Shown one piece after another: positions 7,847 through 15,040 of a stretch of 16,251 nucleotides of DNA; the first letter of the stretch is position 1; each line of letters opens with the position of its first letter. The position numbers were made by a program, and so were the translations under genes. The DNA is from Prevotellaceae bacterium (GTDB lineage Bacteria; Bacteroidota; Bacteroidia; Bacteroidales; Paludibacteraceae), in assembly GCA_031255055.1 (NCBI GenBank), contig JAIRTG010000040.1, forward strand, positions 1-16,251. The letters are read 5' to 3'. The notes under the pieces were generated by a model. That model was given only the letters and a program-made list of their open reading frames with translations. It had not been told where the DNA came from and ran no database searches.

Positions 7847-7980
7847 AAAAAATCCCTTGCACGATCAACATTCGGCGCAGTTACCCTGCATTTCAGATTG
7901 ATCTACGGTAAAATTTAAGATCGCTAAAATGAATATCGGGTATGGCGCCTCAAAAAAAGATTTGGCCTAAAATTCAATTA

Positions 7981-8013
7981 TTTGCACGCAATAAAATAAT
8001 TTTTATATCTTTG
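7981..8013 (+). promoter_or_regulatory. Promoter of the rimP-nusA-infB operon
   Basis: TTTG (7981-7984), a 21-nt spacer and TATCTTTG (8006-8013) match the Bacteroidetes consensus. It lies in the 387-nt gap between yebC and rimP. The stretch 7847-7980 ahead of it shows nothing I can assign. Confidence 0.7.
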
Positions 8014-8030
8014 CAGGCGAAATAAGGATT

Positions 8031-8060
8031 GGAGAAGGGGACATCAAAGTCCCCTTCTTC
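8031..8060 (+). promoter_or_regulatory. Leader hairpin before rimP
   Basis: The stem AGAAGGGGAC (8033-8042) pairs with GTCCCCTTCT (8049-8058) around the loop ATCAAA. One G-U and one G-C pair extend it outward to 8031 and 8060. Pyrimidine-rich TTCTTT follows. It lies within the first ~45 nt of the predicted transcript and ends 15 nt before the rimP ATG, so it could attenuate transcription or affect initiation. I do not equate it with any named RNA family. Confidence 0.6.
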
Positions 8061-8075
8061 TTTGAAAGTACATAA

Positions 8076-8543
8076 ATGATTGACAAAAACACGTTGATTC
8101 AAACCCTTGAAGCCTATTTGAAAGATACCGATTATTATCCAGTCGATTTAAAATTGACGCCGGACAACAAGATACTGGTCGAGATCGATGCTTTTCAAGG
8201 TGTGTCGGTTGATTTTTGTGCCGCACTAAACAAACACATCGAAACTGTATTAGCGCCCGACATTGACGACTATGAATTAGAAATCAGTTCAGCGGGCCTG
8301 ACAAGTCCCTTCAAAGTCTTGAAGCAATACGAAAAAAACATCGGACAAGAAGTGGAAACGCTTACCAAAGAGGGACAAAAAATCACAGGCATACTACTTT
8401 CGGTCAATCCTGCGGGGTTCGTTATCCAAACAGAGCGCAAAGAAAAACCGGAAGGCGCAAAGAAAAAAATCACGGTTATCGAAGAAAAATCCTTTACATT
8501 CGGAGAAATAAAAAGTACAAAATATTTATTTAGATTCAAGTAA
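8076..8543 (+). CDS. rimP: Ribosome maturation factor RimP
   Basis: A 155-residue protein that helps assemble the 30S ribosomal subunit. It has the two-domain RimP layout: an N-terminal alpha/beta domain with the conserved YELEISSAGLTSPF block (residues 66-79, matching the family's EVSSPG-type motif), and a C-terminal Sm-like beta-barrel (about 85-155). Its position directly ahead of nusA and infB is the widely conserved order and supports the call. It is the first gene after a good promoter and a leader hairpin, and only 5 nt separate its stop from the nusA start. Confidence 0.95.
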   Translation: MIDKNTLIQTLEAYLKDTDYYPVDLKLTPDNKILVEIDAFQGVSVDFCAALNKHIETVLAPDIDDYELEISSAGLTSPFKVLKQYEKNIGQEVETLTKEGQKITGILLSVNPAGFVIQTERKEKPEGAKKKITVIEEKSFTFGEIKSTKYLFRFK

Positions 8544-8548
8544 AAGTC

Positions 8549-9802
8549 ATGGGCAAAAAAGAAACTATAAACTTGATAGACACTTTTTCGGAATTCAAAG
8601 AACTGAAAAATATCGACAGGAACACCTTGATCAGTGTCATGGAAGAATCATTCCGCAGCGTTTTAGCAAGAATGTTCGGAACGGACGAGAATTTTGACGT
8701 TATCATTAACCCTGACAAAGGCGACTTTGAAATATATCGCAACAGAAGAGTCGTTCCCGACGGAGAAGTGGAAGATACGAATCTGGAAATCTCAATATCC
8801 GAAGCAAAAAAAATAGACGAAGAATATGAGTTAGAAGAAGACGTGACCGATACGGTCAATTTTTTAAGTTTTGGTCGGCGTGCGATTCTCACATTGCGTC
8901 AGGCGCTTTCTTCAAAAATAATGGAATTGCAAAAAGATAATGTTTTCACGGCCTATCGTGAAAGAATAGGGCAGATTGTCAGTGCCGAACTCTATCAGAT
9001 TTGGAAGAAAGAAATGTTGCTGATAGACGAAAACGGCACCGAACTTTATCTCCCGAAAACAGAACAAATACAAGGTGATTTTTACCGGAAAGGCGACACA
9101 ATCCGTGCGGTTGTGGCGGCTGTTGAAAATAGGAACAACAGCCCCAAAATCATATTATCGCGGACATCCCCCATGTTTTTAGGAAAACTATTTGAATTGG
9201 AAGTTCCCGAAATTCAAGAAGGGCTGATCACCATCAAGAGAGTAGCCCGTGTACCCGGCGAACGCGCCAAAATAGCGGTTGAATCGTACGACGAACGTAT
9301 CGACCCTGTCGGCGCCTGTGTCGGAGTGAAAGGTACACGGATACACAGCGTCGTCAGAGAGTTACGCAACGAAAATATCGATGTGGTCAACTACACAACA
9401 AATCTCTCATTGTTCATATCACGCGCCTTGAGTCCGGCAAAAATATCTTCTATCAGACTAAACCACGAAGAAAACAGAGCGGAAATATACCTAAAACCCG
9501 AAGAAGTATCGATGGCAATCGGCAAAGGCGGCCTAAATATCCGTCTGGCAAGCATGTTGACAGGATACACATTGGATGTATTCCGCGATATGGAAGACGA
9601 AAACGAAGATATTTATCTGGAAGAATTTAGCGACGAAGTAGATGTATGGATAATCGAAGCTCTGAAAGCAATCGGTTGCGATACGGCCAAAAGTGTGCTG
9701 GCGATTTCCCGCGACGAGCTTATTCAGCGCAGCGATTTGGAAGAAGAAACCATAGACGAGGTTTTAGCCATTCTTGCAGCCGAATTTGAAGATGAAGAAT
9801 AG
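8549..9802 (+). CDS. nusA: Transcription termination/antitermination factor NusA
   Basis: A 417-residue RNA-polymerase-binding factor that controls pausing, termination and antitermination. The N-terminal polymerase-binding domain covers about 1-125. An S1 domain follows at about 130-200 (IGQIVSAELYQIWKKE starts it). KH1 and KH2 follow at about 225-345, with the GVKGTRIHSVVREL and AIGKGGLNIRLASMLTGY motifs. A short acidic tail of helix-hairpin-helix type closes the protein (ELIQRSDLEEETIDEVLAIL). It lacks the two C-terminal acidic repeats of E. coli NusA, which is normal outside gammaproteobacteria. It is tightly coupled to rimP. Confidence 0.97.
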   Translation: MGKKETINLIDTFSEFKELKNIDRNTLISVMEESFRSVLARMFGTDENFDVIINPDKGDFEIYRNRRVVPDGEVEDTNLEISISEAKKIDEEYELEEDVTDTVNFLSFGRRAILTLRQALSSKIMELQKDNVFTAYRERIGQIVSAELYQIWKKEMLLIDENGTELYLPKTEQIQGDFYRKGDTIRAVVAAVENRNNSPKIILSRTSPMFLGKLFELEVPEIQEGLITIKRVARVPGERAKIAVESYDERIDPVGACVGVKGTRIHSVVRELRNENIDVVNYTTNLSLFISRALSPAKISSIRLNHEENRAEIYLKPEEVSMAIGKGGLNIRLASMLTGYTLDVFRDMEDENEDIYLEEFSDEVDVWIIEALKAIGCDTAKSVLAISRDELIQRSDLEEETIDEVLAILAAEFEDEE

Positions 9803-9813
9803 ACAATAATCAT

Positions 9814-9842
9814 GGTCCGATAAGAACAACTGCTTATGGACC
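9814..9842 (+). other. Hairpin between nusA and infB
   Basis: GGTCC-G-ATAAG pairs with CTTAT-GGACC around an 8-nt loop, leaving one bulged G. No U-run follows, so it is more likely a processing or stability element in the polycistronic message than a terminator. Confidence 0.4.
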
Positions 9843-9913
9843 GGTCAGAAGTGCGATAAGCATTTTATATCAAGATAATCACATATAAAAACAATTTGCA
9901 GAGAATATAAGAT

Positions 9914-12900
9914 ATGTCCATAAGATTAAGTAAAGCGTGTAAAGAACTAAATATAGGTATGGCGACGGTGATTGACTTTTTAGCCAAAAAAGGTCACAAA
10001 ATAGACGCTATGCCGAATACAAAACTTTCCGACGATCTCTATTTACTCCTTGCCCGTGAATTTAACAAAGACATGGTAACAAAAATAGAATCGGAAAGAC
10101 TTAGCAAAGAACGGCAACAAAAAGAAAACGCCAAAAAAGAAAAAGCGCAGGAACCCGAACTGCTCAAAAAAATCCAGAAAGAACCGATTTTAATAAAAAA
10201 AGTAGGATATATCGATCTTGATGCTCAGAAAAAGAAAAAAAAGGTAACGATGATAAAAGAGGAGGCGCTGATAAAAGAAACGTCACCGATAGAAGAAAAA
10301 CCGCAAATAAAAGAAGAACCTGTTCAAGCCATAGATTCGGTTAAAGAAAAAATCAAAGAACCGGAAAAAGACAACCAGGCAGAGCAGCTAACAGAAGAAA
10401 AAACACAAGTGGAAACAGTAATTGTCGAAAAAAAGGCAGACTTATCCTTATTGGAAGATAAAAAGTCGAAAACAAACAGTGAAACAATCGGACGGGAGCA
10501 ACCCGATAGCGTGACAGAAAAAACAACGGTCGTCGCAAAAGAAAAAACTCCCGAAAAACCGGAAGCTGTTTCGGGAACAGTTGCAACAGAAGAAGCAACA
10601 AAAATCGTAAAAGTCAAAGAAACTGTAGAAAAAGAAAAAATATTCACCTTACGACGCTCTGCACCGGACAAAACACCTGTGGTTGTAGGCTCCATCGACT
10701 TAGATTCGATCAATCCCATCACGCGCCCGAGACCGAAAACAAAAGAAGAAAAACGTAAAGAACGCGAACAAAAGAAACGCAACAATTTTGAACTGAAGAA
10801 AGTGGATCCGAATGCAAATGCAAATGCAAATGCAAATGCAAATGCAAACACGAACACAAGCACGAACACAAATGCAAATGCAAACACAAAAGCAAAAGCC
10901 GCCGAAAGTACGGTTCAGAAAAAAAACAAGAAAAAGCGCGAGCGTTTTACAAAACAAAAAGTCGACATCACAAAAGTCTCCGAAAACAATTCACGAAAAC
11001 AGAAAAGTCCTCCGAAACTAAAAAAAGAATATAACAAAAAACCGCTGAAAGTAATCGTCGACGACGATGAAGTACAAAGACAGATAAAAGAAACATTGGC
11101 GCGACTTTCTGGCGGCACCAAAAAAGGGAAAGGAGCAAAATATCGCCGCGACAAGCGCGAAAGCGTACAAGCCAAACTGAAAGAACAGGCCAGACGCGAA
11201 CAACAAGAAAAAAACGTCCTGAAGCTCACCGAATTTGTTACCGTAAGCGAATTAGCAGTGATGATGGATATTTCGGTAAACGAAGTCATCGGCGTCTGCA
11301 TGAGCTTAGGCATCATGGTATCCATCAACCAGCGCCTCGACGCCGAAACAATAAACATCGTAGCCGAAGAATTTGGATTCAAAACAGAATTTGTCAGCCA
11401 CGATGTAGTTGAAGCCATCGGAGAAGACTCTCCCGACAACGAAGAAGACCTGCAACCACGGGCGCCGATTGTCACCGTTATGGGACACGTCGACCACGGA
11501 AAAACATCTCTGCTGGACTACATTCGCAAAACAAATGTGATTGCCGGCGAAGCGGGAGGAATAACCCAGCACATCGGAGCATACAACGTAAAGCTGGAAA
11601 GCGGACAGCGAATAACATTCCTTGACACACCCGGACACGAAGCATTCACGGCCATGCGGGCACGCGGAGCCAAAGTGACCGACGTTGCGATTATCATCGT
11701 TGCGGCAGACGACAATGTGATGCCTCAGACCATCGAAGCCATCAACCACGCATCGGCAGCCAATGTACCGATTGTATTTGCGATCAACAAAGTCGACAAG
11801 TCGGGCGCCAATCCCGACAAAATAAAAGAAGAACTGGCAAACATGAACTACCTGGTCGAAGACTGGGGCGGGAAATACCAGTCGCAAGATATTTCGGCAA
11901 AACAAGGAACCGGAGTAGGCGAATTGTTGGAAAAAGTACTGTTGGAAGCCGAACTGCTGGACTTAAAAGCAAATCCCGACAAAAAAGCGCATGGTTCCAT
12001 CATTGAATCATCCTTAGATAAGGGACGCGGATATGTCGCAACCGTACTAGTCGAAAGCGGCACCCTGAAACAAGGCGACATCGTGCTTGCCGGAACACAC
12101 TTCGGAAAAATAAAAGCAATGTTCAACGAACGGAACCAGCGCATTCGGCAAGCAAAACCCGCCGAACCGGCGCTGATCTTAGGACTAAACGGCGCTCCGC
12201 AGGCCGGCGACAATTTCAATGTGATGGATACCGAGCAAGAAGCGAGAGACATTGCCAACAAACGCGAACAGTTACAGCGCGAACAAAACCTGCGCACCAA
12301 AAAACACTTCACACTGGACGAACTGGGACGACGCATTGCTTTGGGCGATTTCCAAGAGTTGGACATTATTGTTAAGGGCGATGTCGACGGCTCCGTCGAA
12401 GCGCTATCCGACTCGTTGCTAAAACTTTCGACCGAACACATACAAGTTAACGTTATCCACAAAGCAGTAGGAGCCATTTCCGATTCGGATGTTCTGTTGG
12501 CCGCCGCCTCAAACGCAATCATCTGCGGATTTCAGGTACGTCCCACATCATCGGCACGCAAAATGGCCGAAAAAGAAGAAATAGACATCCGACTCTATTC
12601 CATCATTTACGACGCGATCGAAGAAATAAAATCGGCAATGGAAGGCATGTTATCGCCCGAAATCAAAGAAGAAATCACAGCAACCGTCGAAGTATTGGAA
12701 GTATTCAAAATCTCAAAAGTCGGCACAGTAGCCGGATGTCTCGTAAGAGAAGGCAAGATAAACAGAAACAACAAAGTCCGCCTGATACGCGACGGCATCG
12801 TCGTCTTCACAGGTGAAATCGATTCGCTGAAACGCTTCAAAGACGATGCAAAAGAAATCGGCACCAATTTTGAATGTGGCATCAGCATCAAAAACTACAA

Positions 12901-12964
12901 CGACATAAAAATCAACGACATTATCGAAAGCTTTGAAGAAACCGAAGTAAAACAGTCGTTATAA
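9914..12964 (+). CDS. infB: Translation initiation factor IF-2
   Basis: A 1016-residue GTPase that places initiator fMet-tRNA on the 30S subunit and promotes subunit joining. A short IF2-N domain occupies about 1-55 (SIRLSKACKELNIGMATVIDFLAKKGH). A long Lys/Glu-rich, probably disordered linker runs to ~430. The second IF2-N-like segment is at about 436-490 (EFVTVSELAVMMDI). The GTPase domain has G1 GHVDHGKT at 524-531, DTPGH at 571-575 and NKVD at 625-628. Beta-barrel and C-terminal fMet-tRNA-binding domains follow. The linker contains an (Asn-Ala/Asn-Thr) repeat at about 300-329, encoded by hexanucleotide repeats. It is the third gene of the rimP operon, 111 nt after nusA, and is followed by a strong terminator. 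Confidence 0.97.
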   Translation: MSIRLSKACKELNIGMATVIDFLAKKGHKIDAMPNTKLSDDLYLLLAREFNKDMVTKIESERLSKERQQKENAKKEKAQEPELLKKIQKEPILIKKVGYIDLDAQKKKKKVTMIKEEALIKETSPIEEKPQIKEEPVQAIDSVKEKIKEPEKDNQAEQLTEEKTQVETVIVEKKADLSLLEDKKSKTNSETIGREQPDSVTEKTTVVAKEKTPEKPEAVSGTVATEEATKIVKVKETVEKEKIFTLRRSAPDKTPVVVGSIDLDSINPITRPRPKTKEEKRKEREQKKRNNFELKKVDPNANANANANANANTNTSTNTNANANTKAKAAESTVQKKNKKKRERFTKQKVDITKVSENNSRKQKSPPKLKKEYNKKPLKVIVDDDEVQRQIKETLARLSGGTKKGKGAKYRRDKRESVQAKLKEQARREQQEKNVLKLTEFVTVSELAVMMDISVNEVIGVCMSLGIMVSINQRLDAETINIVAEEFGFKTEFVSHDVVEAIGEDSPDNEEDLQPRAPIVTVMGHVDHGKTSLLDYIRKTNVIAGEAGGITQHIGAYNVKLESGQRITFLDTPGHEAFTAMRARGAKVTDVAIIIVAADDNVMPQTIEAINHASAANVPIVFAINKVDKSGANPDKIKEELANMNYLVEDWGGKYQSQDISAKQGTGVGELLEKVLLEAELLDLKANPDKKAHGSIIESSLDKGRGYVATVLVESGTLKQGDIVLAGTHFGKIKAMFNERNQRIRQAKPAEPALILGLNGAPQAGDNFNVMDTEQEARDIANKREQLQREQNLRTKKHFTLDELGRRIALGDFQELDIIVKGDVDGSVEALSDSLLKLSTEHIQVNVIHKAVGAISDSDVLLAAASNAIICGFQVRPTSSARKMAEKEEIDIRLYSIIYDAIEEIKSAMEGMLSPEIKEEITATVEVLEVFKISKVGTVAGCLVREGKINRNNKVRLIRDGIVVFTGEIDSLKRFKDDAKEIGTNFECGISIKNYNDIKINDIIESFEETEVKQSL
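10811..10900 (+). repeat. In-frame hexanucleotide microsatellite in infB
   Basis: Fifteen six-base units are present. Six AATGCA units are followed by variants AACACG, AACACA, AGCACG, two more AATGCA, then AACACA, AAAGCA and AAAGCC. They encode Asn-Ala, Asn-Thr, Ser-Thr and Lys-Ala dipeptides in the disordered linker. Gain or loss of a unit changes protein length by two residues without a frameshift. Confidence 0.95.
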
Positions 12965-12993
12965 AAGAACACCAAAACACTTGATGATGCAAA

Positions 12994-13035
12994 AAAAAGA
13001 TTGCCCGTTTATTATAGTCCGGCAATCTTTTTAGT
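12994..13035 (+). terminator. Intrinsic terminator after infB
   Basis: AAAAAGATTGCC (12994-13005) pairs perfectly with GGCAATCTTTTT (13021-13032) over 12 bp around a 15-nt loop, and the 3' arm supplies the U-tract. It lies 30 nt after the infB stop and closes the rimP-nusA-infB operon. Confidence 0.85.
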
Positions 13036-13079
13036 TTTCGGACACGAACATAATCCGGCAATCTTTTCAGTTATCGGAC
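13019..13079. repeat. 36-nt-spaced direct repeat of the terminator 3' arm
   Basis: The 25 bases at 13019-13043 recur at 13055-13079 with two mismatches. The repeated unit includes the descending arm of the terminator stem, so either copy could in principle pair with the arm at 12994-13005. Confidence 0.8.
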
Positions 13080-13124
13080 GAAGCGCAAACATCAGGCACA
13101 TCAAGCCATCGGTACATTTAGAAT

Positions 13125-13610
13125 ATGGAATGGTTAGCTAATTTAGGATATATAGGATTACTTCTCGGTACATTTCTTTCCGGAACAATTTTCCCGTTAA
13201 ACTCGGACATTCTTTTAATAGCCGTACTGACGTTAGGCGGCAATCCCTGGCTCTGCATGATATTCGCCATCGCAGGCAATTGGAGCGGCGTGATAACATC
13301 ATACCTGCTCGGATGGATCGGCAAATGGGAGTGGATAGAAAAATACTTTAACGTCAAGCCCGAAAAAATCGAAAAGCAAAAGCAATACGTCGAAAAATAC
13401 GGTGTATGGATAGCCCTCGTACCCTTCATCCCCGTGATAGGAACCGTAGGCATGATTGCGCTCGGATTTTATAGAACCAAACCCAAAACAACCGCCCTGC
13501 TGCTATTGACAGGCTGTTTTTTAAGATTCTTTTTATGGACGGTACTCTACGTAAATTTCGGCGGAACATTCATCGAATGGATAAAAGGATTCATCCCCCT
13601 AAGCTATTGA
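13125..13610 (+). CDS. YqaA-family / VTT-domain small membrane protein
   Basis: A 161-residue inner-membrane protein. The N-terminal hydrophobic stretch contains YIGLLLGTFLSGTIFPLNSD (residues about 9-28), the typical entry of the YqaA/SNARE-associated (VTT, DedA-related) fold. A second hydrophobic region ends in GNWSGVITSYLLGWIG. After a charged loop of about 25 residues come YGVWIALVPFIPVIGTVG, with the proline-rich re-entrant segment of this family, and a final hydrophobic helix. It is shorter than full-length DedA proteins, which fits YqaA. DedA relatives are linked to lipid flipping and membrane homeostasis, but the role of this subgroup is unknown. A weak TACATTTA lies just upstream. 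Repeat copy C begins shortly after the stop. Confidence 0.85.
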   Translation: MEWLANLGYIGLLLGTFLSGTIFPLNSDILLIAVLTLGGNPWLCMIFAIAGNWSGVITSYLLGWIGKWEWIEKYFNVKPEKIEKQKQYVEKYGVWIALVPFIPVIGTVGMIALGFYRTKPKTTALLLLTGCFLRFFLWTVLYVNFGGTFIEWIKGFIPLSY

Positions 13611-13620
13611 CGACACCAAA

Positions 13621-13805
13621 CACCAAAGAGAGAGAAATAAGTAGGAGGGGGGGAAATCTCTTCCTCGTTTCAGCCGCCTACGTGGTCTTCCTTCAAGAAA
13701 GAGAAAGAGAATTAGGGGGGGGAAGTCTCCCCCTCGCTTCAGCCCGCTTGCGCGGTCTTCCGCTACCCCCTCTGCGGGGCTCCGCCCCGCAACGCCCCGA
13801 AAGAC
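13621..13805 (+). repeat. Dispersed composite repeat, copy C (core with extra half-unit)
   Basis: It follows the YqaA-like gene in the same gene-relative orientation as A and B. A diverged half-unit (about 13640-13705) comes first. The full unit follows with hairpins GGGGGA/TCCCCC (13718-13733), CCGC-TTGC-GCGG (13744-13755) and TGCGGGGC-TCC-GCCCCGCA (13773-13791). Compared with B, the second hairpin has a different stem length and loop but still pairs fully. Confidence 0.9.
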
Positions 13806-13916
13806 AGTGATTAAATAGTGATTAGTGTTTAGTGTTTAGTGATTCAACCTTAATCGTGTTTAGTGTTTAGTGATTAATCATAGCGAATCCGCACTAATCA
13901 CTAGTCACTAATCACT
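13806..13916. repeat. Heptamer arrays in two orientations after copy C
   Basis: First come AGTGATT/AGTGTTT units on the plus strand (about 13806-13877). Then, beyond a short spacer, the reverse-oriented CACTAAT/CACTAGT units (about 13892-13916). The second set leads into CACTGCCCCTTCGGGGC, the normal junction to a composite core in the opposite orientation. Confidence 0.85.
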
Positions 13917-13929
13917 GCCCCTTCGGGGC
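13892..13929 (+). repeat. Truncated fifth copy of the composite repeat
   Basis: Heptamers followed by CACTG and CTTCGGGGC reproduce the A/D junction in plus orientation. The rest of the core is absent, because the TIR element begins at 13928. GCCCC-TTC-GGGGC (13917-13929) forms a small perfect hairpin at the breakpoint. Confidence 0.65.
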
Positions 13930-14211
13930 AATGTCATTCGGTGAAGGATTAAATAACTCTGTCGGCAACTCTTTGAAGATTGCCCGGAGCCTGTCGTACC
14001 GAACAAAAAAGCGAAAAGAATCAAGAAAACAGACCGAACCGAAAAGCGAAAAGAACCAAGAAAACAGACCGAACAAAAAAGCGAAAAGAACCAAGAAAAC
14101 AGACCGAACCGAAAAGCGAAAAGAATCAAGAAAACAAAAAGAATGAATGGAAAACAGCAAACTTTTACTAACGATAAAAGAGCTATTTAATCCTTCACCG
14201 AATGACATTGC
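13928..14211. mobile_element. MITE-like 284-bp element with 33-bp terminal inverted repeats
   Basis: The ends 13928-13960 and 14179-14211 are reverse complements at 32 of 33 positions, with the outermost 28 identical. The interior holds a unique ~37-bp piece, four 35-bp tandem repeats and a short unique tail. No transposase is recognisable. Frames are open on both strands across the repeats but encode only Lys/Arg-rich or Phe-rich low-complexity sequence. The size, long TIRs and lack of coding suit a non-autonomous element. No target-site duplication is obvious. Confidence 0.65.
13998..14137. repeat. Four 35-bp tandem repeats inside the TIR element
   Basis: Units are 13998-14032, 14033-14067, 14068-14102 and 14103-14137. 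Units 1 and 3 carry GAACAAAAAAGC where 2 and 4 carry GAACCGAAAAGC, so the array looks like a duplicated 70-bp dimer. Thirty-five is not a multiple of three, so a conserved protein repeat is unlikely. There are no spacers, so it is not a CRISPR array. Confidence 0.92.
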
Positions 14212-14226
14212 GCAAAAGGGACGCAC

Positions 14227-14265
14227 AAAAAAAGCAGTATACTATCCTCACGGACGGGATACTGC
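14227..14265 (-). terminator. Minus-strand intrinsic terminator
   Basis: Read on the minus strand, GCAGTAT (14265-14259) pairs with ATACTGC (14240-14234), with further partial pairing inside, and is followed directly by seven T (14233-14227). It lies about 40 nt beyond the last stop codon of the minus-strand ORFs and matches the promoter at 14804-14834. Confidence 0.7.
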
Positions 14266-14307
14266 AAAATCTGAATGAACTAATTGATACAGATATTTAT
14301 TTTTGTC

Positions 14308-14774
14308 TTATCGAATTTTGACGATGCACCAAATGGGTTGAAAGGGTTTTTTCGCCATCCGGCATCCGGCACACTTCTCTTTGACCACGAAAGAAGAGGT
14401 GGGTTTGTCGGGAAAGACAGCAGACACCGTCTTGTCGCCAAAAAAGATATTGAATGACGTCGTTTTTTTGTAGTTTGAGTCGTTAATAAAAGTCGTCTTC
14501 TTATGCAACCGGTTGTTAAGCGTGTTTTTTTTGCACGGATATAACGCCTGATTGCAGACAGATAATGGTTGTCTATATGCCGGTGTTTTTTCGGGAACTC
14601 GACACAAAACGCAAAAAGGGCATGAAGCGCGGATGGCGCAGATAGCATCAGATCCGATGGCGGGTGTCGATATGTCGGCAAGTTGGGTGCGGATGGCAGG
14701 ATATCCGACACGGCCGGATGGCCCGCCGGCTCTTTTTCGGCGTCGCTGATGTTACTTTTGTGTGAAAATACCAT
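14308..14774 (-). CDS. Uncharacterised ORF, probably frameshifted at an A8 run
   Basis: I do not recognise this product. From ATG 14774, one frame reads MVFSHKSNISDAEKEPAGHP and stays open to 14280. A second frame (-1 relative to it) is open to a stop at 14308 and looks more protein-like in its last half, with GDKTVSAVFPDKP, KEKCAGCRMAKK and a PIWCIVKIR ending. The frames overlap at a run of eight A on the minus strand (about 14526-14533). One extra A, or -1 slippage on A-AAA-AAA, would join them into a product of about 155 residues. A good promoter and terminator frame the unit. It could be a small gene with programmed frameshifting, a broken gene, or a non-coding RNA. Coding is uncertain. 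Confidence 0.35.
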
Positions 14775-14803
14775 TACTTTTTATTTAAATTTTAAATTCG
14801 CTG

Positions 14804-14834
14804 CGAAAGTAAATGTATTTTCTCTATTCTGCAA
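14804..14834 (-). promoter_or_regulatory. Minus-strand promoter of the unknown unit
   Basis: On the minus strand, TTG (14834-14832), a 20-nt spacer and TACTTTCG (14811-14804) fit the Bacteroidetes -33/-7 pattern with one mismatch. The predicted start near 14800 gives a leader of about 26 nt to ATG 14774. Confidence 0.55.
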
Positions 14835-15040
14835 GCGATTTTGAGAAAAAAATAAAAAAAGTCGGAAAAATGCTAATTGATGATTGGTATCAGGTGGTCA
14901 AAAGTCTGTTTTAGTCGGGATTTTTCGCATGTGCGGGATGCATGGATTGTTTACCAACTGTCAATCCTTTCCGTTGGGGAGCGACCCGACTGTCCCCGCT
15001 TCTCGTGTCATACCCTGCTTTCCTCGTTGTACGCTTTGGA
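14835..15040. other. Stretch without recognisable genes
   Basis: This runs from the minus-strand promoter to the 21-bp repeat array. It begins A/T-rich (poly-A tracts at 14850-14875) and becomes G+C-richer. Several frames stay open, but none resembles a known protein or has a convincing start. Confidence 0.5.

Noticed and set aside
10324..10887. Minus-strand open frame of 187 codons opposite infB
   Set aside because: It is an antisense shadow of the low-complexity linker (Phe/Ala/Val-rich) with no promoter or family match.
13113..13120. TACATTTA as promoter of the yqaA-like gene
   Set aside because: It mismatches the last G of the consensus, has no -33 partner, and lies only 4 nt before the ATG, so it is too weak to annotate.
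13908..14226. Open frames on both strands of the TIR element
   Set aside because: The low-complexity Lys/Arg or Phe-rich products result from the 35-bp repeats. Frames begin in the inverted repeats on both strands.
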